A stretch of DNA of 10,886 bases from Robiginitomaculum sp. Its GTDB lineage: Bacteria > Pseudomonadota > Alphaproteobacteria > Caulobacterales > Maricaulaceae. Position numbers and translations under genes: made by a program. This document shows positions 5,529 through 10,886 of this stretch, piece by piece. The DNA is taken from positions 1 to 10,886 of the forward strand of contig JALWUB010000475.1 of the NCBI GenBank assembly GCA_026993275.1, written 5' to 3'. Numbering within the stretch: the first letter of the stretch is position 1; the number at the start of each line of letters is the position of its first letter. Under the pieces are notes generated by a model. The model was not told where the DNA came from. It saw only the letters and a program-made list of their open reading frames with translations, and did not search any database.

Positions 5529-8068
5529 GTGCGTGGCTGGCCGAATGGGCGCTGGCCTGGCGCTTTGCCCGGCGCGAACTGCGCCGCGGCGTGCGCGGCT
5601 TTGCGATTTTCCTGGCCTGCCTGGCGCTGGGGGTGATGGCGATTGCCGCCGCCGGGTCGCTGGGCGAAACCTTCCGGCGCGGCATTGATGCGCAATCGCG
5701 CACCCTGCTGGGCGGCGATCTGGCCTTTTCGCTCAACCAGCGCACCGCCCGCCCGGAGGAACTGGCCTGGATCAGCAAGCTGGGCCGGGTTTCCAGAACC
5801 ACCAGCCTGCGCACCATGGCCGGGCCGGTGGATACCCGCCGCCTGGTGCAATTGCGCGCCATTGATGCCGCCTATCCGCTCATCGGCACGGTGAAGATGC
5901 ACGGCGGCCAGGACGTGCACGCGGCGCTGGCGTTCAAAGACGGCCTGCCGGGCATTGCCATGGGGCAGGACGCGCTCGATGATTTTGGCCTGCGCCCTGG
6001 CGGCCGCTTGCGCATTGGCGCCAAATTCGCCCGCATTGGCGGCGTTGTGCTCTCGGAGCCGGACCGGCTCGGCCTTGGCGGCGGACTTGGCCAGCGCGTG
6101 CTGATCTCCGGCAAGGGACTGGATTTTCTCGGCCTCGCCGGGCCGGGGGCGCTGTTTCGCGTCACATACCGGGTGGTGTTGCCCCCGGGCCGCGATGTCA
6201 AGGCGGCGCTGGCCGAAGCCAAGGCGCATTTCAAGGACAGCGATTTTTCCATCACCGACCGCGATGGTGCTGTCAGCGGCCTGACCGGGCTGATCGGCTT
6301 CTTGCAAAGCTTCCTTGCGGTCATCGGCCTGGCCGCCCTGATCGCGGGCGGGCTTGGCGTGTCGCAGGCGGTGCGCGCCTTTCTGGACCAGCGCCGTCCG
6401 GCCATCGCCACCATGAAGGCGCTGGGCGCGGACCAGCATCTCGTGCGCCGCACCTATGGCCTGCAAATCGCCATTCTGGCGCTGGGCGGCACGCTCGCCG
6501 GTGTGGCGCTGGGGGCGCTGGCGCCCTATGCGGTGATGCTGATTGCCGGGGACCGGCTGCCGTTGCCTGCCGCCCTGGCGCTCTATCCGGCGCCGCTGCT
6601 GCTGGCGCTGGCCGAGGGCCTGCTGGCTGCCGCCGCCTTTGCCCTGCCCGCGCTTGGCCGCGCCCGCGCCACACCGCCCGCAGCGCTGTATCGCGGCGCC
6701 GTGGAGCGCAAGCGTCTGCCGCCCTGGCCTGAACTGGCGGCGGCCATGGTTGCAGGCGCGCTCTTTGCCGGGCTTGCCATTGCCGCCAGCCCGGCGAAAA
6801 TGATCACCATGATGCTGCTCGGCGGGGCGGCGCTGGCCTTTGTGCTGTTCGTGGCGCTTTCCTGGGCGCTGATGGCGCTGGCGCGCAAGATGGCGCGGCG
6901 CACCCGGGGGCTGACGCGCATGGTGTTTGCCTCTCTGGGCGGACCCGGCTCGGCGGCGCGCACGGCCGGTCCCGCGCTGGGGCTGGGCTTTGCCCTGCTG
7001 GCGCTTGTGGTGCTGGTCCAGTCCAGCCTGGTGCGCCAGATCGGCGCCATCGCCCCCAGGACCAGCCCGTCCCTTGTGCTGGCGCAAATCCCGGCGGAGC
7101 AGACCGCGGCGCTGGACGATCTGGTGCGCCGCAATGGCGTGGACATCACCGACACAAAACACTATTTGCGCGGCGCCTTTCTGACCGGACGCATTCATGC
7201 CCTGAACGGCAAGGCGATTGACCGCAAGGCGGTCAGGCAGTCCGAGCGCTGGGCCGTGGACAACGAGATCGGCATGTCCATTGTCGGACCCGCGCCGGAC
7301 AATGCCAATATTGTCGAGGGGCACTGGTGGCCCAAGGACTATGCCGGGCCGCCGCTGGTTTCCATGGAGGCGGATGCGGCGCGCGGCATCGGCGTGCATG
7401 TGGGCGATGTGCTGACCATTCGCGTGCTCGGCCGGGATGTGCAGGCGAAAGTCGCCAGCCTGCGCACCGTGGACTGGGGCGGCTTTGGCGCCAATTTCGC
7501 CATTGTCTTTGCCCCGGGCACGCTGGAGGCGGCAAAGCCCTCGCATATCGCCATTGTGCGCACGGACAAGGGCGGCGATGAGCGCATTGCCCGGGCCGTG
7601 TCCGCGGCCTTTCCCACCATCAGCATTGTGCGCGTGCGCGAGGCGCTGGAAGCTGTTGCCGGACTGTTTGCCGATGTCTCGCTGGCGGTGTCGGCCATTG
7701 CCGGGCTGGTGGCGCTTTCGGGGGCGCTGGTGCTGCTGGGCGCGCTGGCGGCGGCAGCGCAGCGGCGGCAGAGCGAGCTGGCGCTGCTCAAGACCCTGGG
7801 CGTGACCCGCGCCGGCGCGCTCGCCATGATGGCGGCCGAGTTTGCCCTGGCGGCCCTGGCCGCGGCCCTGCCTGCCATTGCCCTGGCGGCGCTGGCGGCC
7901 TATCCCGTCGTGGTGCACAGTTTCGAGGCCACATGGGCGCCCGACTGGCTGGCGGCCTTTGCCATCACCGCCATGGCCGCGGTCCTGGCCGGGCTTGGCG
8001 GCTGGCTGGCCGGGCGCGCGGCACTGAACGTGCCGCCAGCCCGCGCCTTGCGGCAGAGTCAGTTGTGA
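5525..8068 (+). CDS. ybbP: FtsX-like ABC transporter permease, YbbP type
   Basis: The 847-residue inner-membrane protein has the double-FtsX layout of YbbP. One TM helix lies at about 25-45, a periplasmic domain at 50-250, TM2-TM4 at about 255-282, 313-340 and 351-377, TM5-TM6 at 403-421 and 425-453, TM7 near 480-502, a second periplasmic domain at about 505-710, and TM8-TM10 at 715-745, 764-796 and 808-834. That is ten predicted helices, and cytoplasmic loops such as DQRRPAIATMKALGA and QRRQSELALLKTLGV are the coupling-helix signatures of FtsX domains. It is slightly longer than E. coli YbbP. It starts within the ATPase stop codon (ATGA overlap) and should form a complex with that ATPase. 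A role alongside the neighbouring esterase is plausible from conserved synteny but unproven. Confidence 0.92.
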   Translation: MSAWLAEWALAWRFARRELRRGVRGFAIFLACLALGVMAIAAAGSLGETFRRGIDAQSRTLLGGDLAFSLNQRTARPEELAWISKLGRVSRTTSLRTMAGPVDTRRLVQLRAIDAAYPLIGTVKMHGGQDVHAALAFKDGLPGIAMGQDALDDFGLRPGGRLRIGAKFARIGGVVLSEPDRLGLGGGLGQRVLISGKGLDFLGLAGPGALFRVTYRVVLPPGRDVKAALAEAKAHFKDSDFSITDRDGAVSGLTGLIGFLQSFLAVIGLAALIAGGLGVSQAVRAFLDQRRPAIATMKALGADQHLVRRTYGLQIAILALGGTLAGVALGALAPYAVMLIAGDRLPLPAALALYPAPLLLALAEGLLAAAAFALPALGRARATPPAALYRGAVERKRLPPWPELAAAMVAGALFAGLAIAASPAKMITMMLLGGAALAFVLFVALSWALMALARKMARRTRGLTRMVFASLGGPGSAARTAGPALGLGFALLALVVLVQSSLVRQIGAIAPRTSPSLVLAQIPAEQTAALDDLVRRNGVDITDTKHYLRGAFLTGRIHALNGKAIDRKAVRQSERWAVDNEIGMSIVGPAPDNANIVEGHWWPKDYAGPPLVSMEADAARGIGVHVGDVLTIRVLGRDVQAKVASLRTVDWGGFGANFAIVFAPGTLEAAKPSHIAIVRTDKGGDERIARAVSAAFPTISIVRVREALEAVAGLFADVSLAVSAIAGLVALSGALVLLGALAAAAQRRQSELALLKTLGVTRAGALAMMAAEFALAALAAALPAIALAALAAYPVVVHSFEATWAPDWLAAFAITAMAAVLAGLGGWLAGRAALNVPPARALRQSQL

Positions 8069-8072
8069 AGGC

Positions 8073-8100
8073 TTGAAAACAACGCGAAAAACACGATATT
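8073..8100 (+). promoter_or_regulatory. Candidate sigma-70-type promoter for the Bax-inhibitor-like gene
   Basis: TTGAAA (8073-8078) and GATATT (8095-8100) are separated by 16 bases in a locally AT-rich patch, which stands out from the GC-rich surroundings. The -35 matches five of six consensus positions and the -10 four of six. It lies between the ybbP stop (8068) and the start at 8146, so the downstream gene may have its own transcript. Confidence 0.4.
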
Positions 8101-8145
8101 AACAGCACAGCCGTCTTTGCGGCACCAGCAACAGGAAAGACCATC

Positions 8146-8862
8146 ATGAATGAACTCAACCGCGCCATGGCCGCAGGCCAGACCATGGACACCAGCGTGG
8201 ACGCGGGTCTGCGCGCGTTCATGCTCGGCATTTACAACAATATGAGCATCGGCCTGGCAATCACCGGGCTGGTGGCGTTTTTCACATCACAAAGCCAGAC
8301 GATGATGCAGGCCATTTACGGCACGCCGCTGCAATGGGTGGTGCTGTTTGCGCCGCTGGGCTTCGTGTTTTACCTGTCTGCCCGCGTGATGAAAATGAGC
8401 CCCGGCGCTGCCCGCGGCTGGTTTTTCGCCTTTGCCGCGGTGATGGGCCTGTCGCTGTCGTCAATCTTCCTGATCTATACCGGGCTCTCGATCGCCAAGG
8501 TGTTTTTCATCACCGCCGCCTCGTTTGGCGCGCTCAGCCTGTGGGGTTACACCACCAACCGCAATCTCACCGCCATGGGCAGTTTCATGATGATGGGACT
8601 GTTCGGCCTGATCATCGCCATGGTGGTCAATATCTTTCTCAAGTCCGCGGCGGTGGATTTCGCCATTTCCGCCATTGGCGTGCTGGTGTTTGCCGGGCTG
8701 ACCGCCTGGGATACCCAGCGCCTGAAGCACAGCTATTACGAAATCGGCGCCGATGCCGCCATGGCGGGCCGGGTCGCGATCATGGGGGCACTCAGCCTCT
8801 ATCTCGACTTCCTCAACCTGTTCCTGTTCCTGCTGCGCCTGATGGGCGGCAGCCGCAACTGA
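8146..8862 (+). CDS. Bax inhibitor-1/YccA family membrane protein
   Basis: The 238-residue protein is almost entirely hydrophobic, with about seven TM helices (near 25-46, 62-82, 91-111, 115-135, 143-165, 171-188 and 210-233). Two family hallmarks are plain: AGLTAWDTQRLK at 183-194 with Asp189, and the C-terminal helix GALSLYLDFLNLFLFLLRLMG with Asp221. Paired acidic residues in these last helices are known in family members such as B. subtilis YetJ to gate a pH-sensitive calcium leak; exact equivalence here is inferred. E. coli YbhL is a closer type than YccA by overall look, though this is a judgement by eye. The start is supported by AGGAAAG a few bases upstream of ATG 8146. It follows ybbP by 77 bases on the same strand, with a candidate promoter in between. 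Confidence 0.93.
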   Translation: MNELNRAMAAGQTMDTSVDAGLRAFMLGIYNNMSIGLAITGLVAFFTSQSQTMMQAIYGTPLQWVVLFAPLGFVFYLSARVMKMSPGAARGWFFAFAAVMGLSLSSIFLIYTGLSIAKVFFITAASFGALSLWGYTTNRNLTAMGSFMMMGLFGLIIAMVVNIFLKSAAVDFAISAIGVLVFAGLTAWDTQRLKHSYYEIGADAAMAGRVAIMGALSLYLDFLNLFLFLLRLMGGSRN

Positions 8863-8952
8863 TCAGGCCTGCATCTCTTGCCTGCCTCCGGCGGCAGAAG
8901 CGGCTCGGTTCGTTTGAACAGCTCCGGGTGGTTTCATAAGTGCTCTAAACAC
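8863..8952. other. Non-coding spacer between the Bax-inhibitor-like gene and the mobile element
   Basis: No gene is supported here. The only structure seen is a short hairpin, CTGCC (8882-8886) with GGCAG (8893-8897), which has no T-run after it and so is not a convincing terminator. Confidence 0.5.
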
Positions 8953-8956
8953 CTAG

Positions 8957-9222
8957 GGTCAGGACCCATTAATTGCATCCATTCTGCGCTGGCGGATTTG
9001 TGTTCTGAACAGGAGGGATGGTGCGGGACATGTGGGGCATGTTCAAGCCATTCCGACGTATTCAGGGCGAAAATCCGCCGCGCCCATATGGGTTTGACAG
9101 GAAAGCCCAATCTGCGGCGCAAACGCTCTTCGAATAGGGGCAGGCCTGTCCTTCGTCGCCTTTGCTGGCATCTTGCCCTTTCCTGTCAAACGTCAATTGC
9201 ATGAAATTAATAGGTCCTGACC
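8957..9222. mobile_element. Small non-autonomous transposable element (MITE or deleted IS), flanked by CTAG
   Basis: The ends are inverted copies of each other. Starting from the outer CTAG context, the left end reads CCTAGGGTCAGGACC (8952-8966), and the complement of the right end (9227-9213) is identical. The match continues inwards with only two differences, giving 25 of 27 positions. Excluding CTAG (8953-8956 and 9223-9226), which can be read as a 4-bp target duplication, the element is 266 bases. CTAG-type duplications are known for part of the IS5 family, so mobilisation by such a transposase is an inference. The interior carries a further 14-bp inverted repeat (9092-9105 with 9178-9191) and a 10-bp palindrome CCCATATGGG (9083-9092). 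No frame inside it resembles a transposase, and the open frames there run across the inverted ends, so it cannot move by itself. Confidence 0.78.
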
Positions 9223-9226
9223 CTAG

Positions 9227-9326
9227 GCCGAGCGGTTCATCCCAGTTTTCTCTGCGCGAATGGGCCTATGCGCGCGCCTGTCTGCCAGCCAGGCTGGGAT
9301 GTAAATAATCTCTTGAGACTCCACAG
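9227..9326. other. Non-coding spacer downstream of the crystallin-like gene
   Basis: No gene is supported. CATCCCAG (9238-9245) and CTGGGATG (9294-9301) are an 8-bp inverted repeat with a 48-base loop, starting about 25 bases after the stop of the minus-strand gene. Inside the loop GCCTG/CAGGC can form a small stem. There is no T-run, so this could be a processed 3' end or chance. Confidence 0.4.
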
Positions 9327-10547
9327 CTAGCGCAGGCACAAGACATCAACCAGGCGCAATTGCCCGCCTTGGCGGGCGCGTTGCCGGTTTCCAAGGAAAA
9401 CCGGAGCGGCGTAACTGCGCGCCTCGTCAAAATAGACCGCCTGGCGCAGCCCCTTGGTGCGGCAAAAGGCATTGGCGGCGGCCTGCGCATCGCTGCCAGT
9501 GCGGTATAGCGCACTGGCCACAGGCTGGCCGCGCCACAGGGGCTCTGCAAAGAACACGGTTCTTTCGCCCTCGACGCCGCGGCCATTACCGGCCCGGCGT
9601 CCGGGCAGGCCGTCATCCACCGGGCGCAGGGAGGTCACCAGGCTGTCCAGGCCGATGACGCCAAGATTGCGCACATCCCGGCGCAGCACCCGGCAGCTCT
9701 TGGTAAAGCCTGCGCCGTCGCACAGTTCCCAGGCGCCGCCTTCAATGCGCGCCGAGCTGGCGCGGTTGGAAAACCCGATGCCGCGCAGATCGGCCTCTTC
9801 CCGGTCAAAAGTAATCCGCGGGCCAGTGAAATCATAACCCTCGAACAGCGTGATGCGGGCAAAACCAGGATCATAATCCTGACCGCCATAGCCATAACCC
9901 GGTCCATAGCCCGGATCGCCAGGCCCGCCCGCATAATCATCCCGGCGCCAGTCGGAGGCGCGATACAGCGAGGACACCGCGCCTGCCAGGCCGATGGATG
10001 CCAGGTTCGGGATGTCGCTGCGCACCTTCTCGCACCGGCCCTTGCCCTGGCTGTTTTCACACAACACCCAGGCGCCGCCCTCGACCTTGACGGACTGGGC
10101 AAAGTCATTGGTGGCAAAATCCTTGATCCGCGGCACGCTGCCTGCCCAGCTGTGATGCTCGCCGCGCATGCCCGGGCGGGCAAACAGCGTGATGACGGGG
10201 GTGCCGGGGCGCAGTCTGCGCACCGACCTGATCTTGTTGCCCCAGTTGAAAATGCCAAAGCTGTAATCGCCCGGGCCGAAGACCTCGCATGTGCCAGAAT
10301 AGCGGTTGCCGTCACACACTTCCCAGCGGCCGCCGGACACCTTCATGCTCATGGCCACAGCCGCAAAGCCGAGTTTCTTGAGCTTGGGGGTATCGGTGCG
10401 CAGCACCACACGGCGCCCGGCATAATTGGGCATGCTGTAGAGCGTCACGCCCGGCGGGCCTGAATACTGCACCTCGTCGGCGCGGCTGGCGGCGGTGCTG
10501 GCGGCCAGTGCCAGCAGGGTCAGGAAAAGCAAGGCCGTGTGTTTCAT
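9327..10547 (-). CDS. Secreted protein with three beta/gamma-crystallin-like domains
   Basis: The 406-residue product begins with a signal peptide (MKHTALLFLTLLALAASTAASRA, cut expected before Asp-Glu at about residue 24). Three Greek-key-type domains follow, at about 34-112, 118-196 and 231-310. Each opens with a strand like VTLYSMPNYAGRR or ITLFEGYDFTGPR and has a GGxW(E/V)xC then C nine residues later, so each probably carries its own disulfide. A Gly/Tyr/Asp-rich linker at about 201-228 separates domains 2 and 3. A C-terminal region (328-406) has two Cys and ends LVDVLCLR. The calcium-site consensus (N/D-N/D-x-x-S/T-S) is lost in domain 1 (AAVAMS) and only partly kept in domains 2 (NDFAQS) and 3 (SNRASS). 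The start at 10547 is chosen for GGGGA upstream and the signal peptide; an earlier in-frame start at 10625 would bury the signal. Function unknown; extracytoplasmic, perhaps protective or structural. Confidence 0.85.
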   Translation of the reverse strand: MKHTALLFLTLLALAASTAASRADEVQYSGPPGVTLYSMPNYAGRRVVLRTDTPKLKKLGFAAVAMSMKVSGGRWEVCDGNRYSGTCEVFGPGDYSFGIFNWGNKIRSVRRLRPGTPVITLFARPGMRGEHHSWAGSVPRIKDFATNDFAQSVKVEGGAWVLCENSQGKGRCEKVRSDIPNLASIGLAGAVSSLYRASDWRRDDYAGGPGDPGYGPGYGYGGQDYDPGFARITLFEGYDFTGPRITFDREEADLRGIGFSNRASSARIEGGAWELCDGAGFTKSCRVLRRDVRNLGVIGLDSLVTSLRPVDDGLPGRRAGNGRGVEGERTVFFAEPLWRGQPVASALYRTGSDAQAAANAFCRTKGLRQAVYFDEARSYAAPVFLGNRQRARQGGQLRLVDVLCLR

Positions 10548-10603
10548 CGTCGTCCCCATGAAGGTTGAGGGTGCCATTCTGTCATGAACAAGTTGAACCC
10601 GGG

Positions 10604-10629
10604 CTGAATGAATGGCCCCCTGCATTCAG
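10604..10629. promoter_or_regulatory. Inverted repeat in the divergent intergenic region
   Basis: CTGAATG (10604-10610) and CATTCAG (10623-10629) form a perfect 7-bp inverted repeat with a 12-base spacer. It sits in the 195-base region between the divergent crystallin-like and MFS genes, about 57 bases from the former start. It could be an operator for either gene or a leader hairpin. No convincing -35/-10 pair was found elsewhere in this region. Confidence 0.25.
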
Positions 10630-10742
10630 GCCGCGATGATAGCCTTGCGCGCCCGTCTTGCATAGAAAACAGCGCGCAGGGCGCAGCACATCAAATTGCC
10701 TTGCCGCTTGCGCAGCGCGGGTCCGCGGCGTAAGGCGCAGAC

Positions 10743-10886
10743 ATGCAAACGCACAAGCGAACACTGCCGCGGGCAATCTGGGCGCTGGGCCTGGTCAGCC
10801 TGTTCATGGATGTTTCCTCGGAAATGATCCATGCGCTGTTGCCGGTCTTCCTGGTCTCGTCCCTGGGCGCCAGCACGCTGGTGGTT
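10743..10886 (+). CDS. MFS transporter, N-terminal fragment (cut by window end)
   Basis: Forty-eight codons are visible. After a short basic N-terminus (MQTHKRTLPR) comes a hydrophobic helix, IWALGLVSLFMDVSSEMIH, then ALLPVFLVSSLGASTLVV. The pattern F-M-D-x-S-S-E-M-x-x-x-L-L-P-x-F-L is a well-known first-helix signature of a group of major facilitator permeases, with an acidic Asp and Glu in or near TM1. ATG at 10743 is preceded by TAAGG at about the right distance. It is divergent from the crystallin-like gene. Substrate and full length cannot be judged from this fragment. Confidence 0.8.
   Translation, partial: MQTHKRTLPRAIWALGLVSLFMDVSSEMIHALLPVFLVSSLGASTLVV

Noticed and set aside
5468..7918. 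Minus-strand open frame of 816 codons opposite the permease gene
   Set aside because: It is rich in G, Q, R and H with no domain pattern, while the plus strand encodes a ten-helix FtsX-type permease coupled to its ATPase.
8934..9122. Minus-strand open frame of 62 codons inside and beyond the mobile element
   Set aside because: It needs a TTG start and ends by reading out through the terminal repeat into the flank. It could be the remnant of a transposase end, but no motif supports that.
8878..9204. Plus-strand open frame of 108 codons across the mobile element
   Set aside because: It starts outside the element, crosses the left terminal repeat, and has no recognisable domain or good ribosome binding site.
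10548..10625. Upstream extension of the crystallin-like protein by 26 residues to the start at 10625
   Set aside because: It would put the clear signal peptide in the interior, and the internal ATG at 10547 has a good ribosome binding site.

Overview
The window is GC-rich and densely coded, with good Shine-Dalgarno sequences before most genes, short operon gaps and several lipoprotein signals. This points to a Gram-negative proteobacterium. The alphaproteobacterial look (GC-rich palindromic intergenic repeats, the paired diheme cytochrome and beta-helix lipoproteins first noted in organisms such as Hyphomonas and Shewanella, a secreted beta/gamma-crystallin protein) is an inference. The sequence alone does not fix the genus.

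Left part (1-2411, minus strand): a two-gene module of a beta-helix lipoprotein (1127-2371) followed by a diheme c-type cytochrome lipoprotein of the SO2930/HNE_0200 type (1-970, cut by the window edge). A pair of inverted GC-rich palindromic repeats (963-1082) separates them, and one repeat unit supplies the start codon of the cytochrome gene. A short inverted repeat (2392-2411) lies just upstream of the module.

Middle (2427-8068): a minus-strand operon runs tesA-like lipoprotein esterase, Tas-like aldo/keto reductase, then thpR-like RNA 2',3'-cyclic phosphodiesterase, with gaps of 12 and 15 bases. The esterase is divergent, across 78 bases, from a plus-strand ABC-transporter pair: a YbbA-type ATPase and a YbbP/FtsX-type permease whose genes overlap by ATGA. 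The tesA / ybbA-ybbP divergent arrangement is the same as in Escherichia coli, which strengthens all three assignments.

Right part (8073-10886): a Bax-inhibitor-1/YccA-family membrane protein is followed by a 464-base stretch without a gene. That stretch contains a 266-base non-autonomous transposable element with near-perfect terminal inverted repeats and flanking CTAG. Then comes a minus-strand gene for a secreted protein with three beta/gamma-crystallin-like domains. The first 48 codons of a divergent MFS transporter close the window.

No defence system, CRISPR array, tRNA, rRNA or intact transposase is visible. The most unusual items are the repeat-borne start codon, the functionally unexplained cytochrome/beta-helix pair, the small mobile element, and the three-domain crystallin-like protein with degraded calcium sites.
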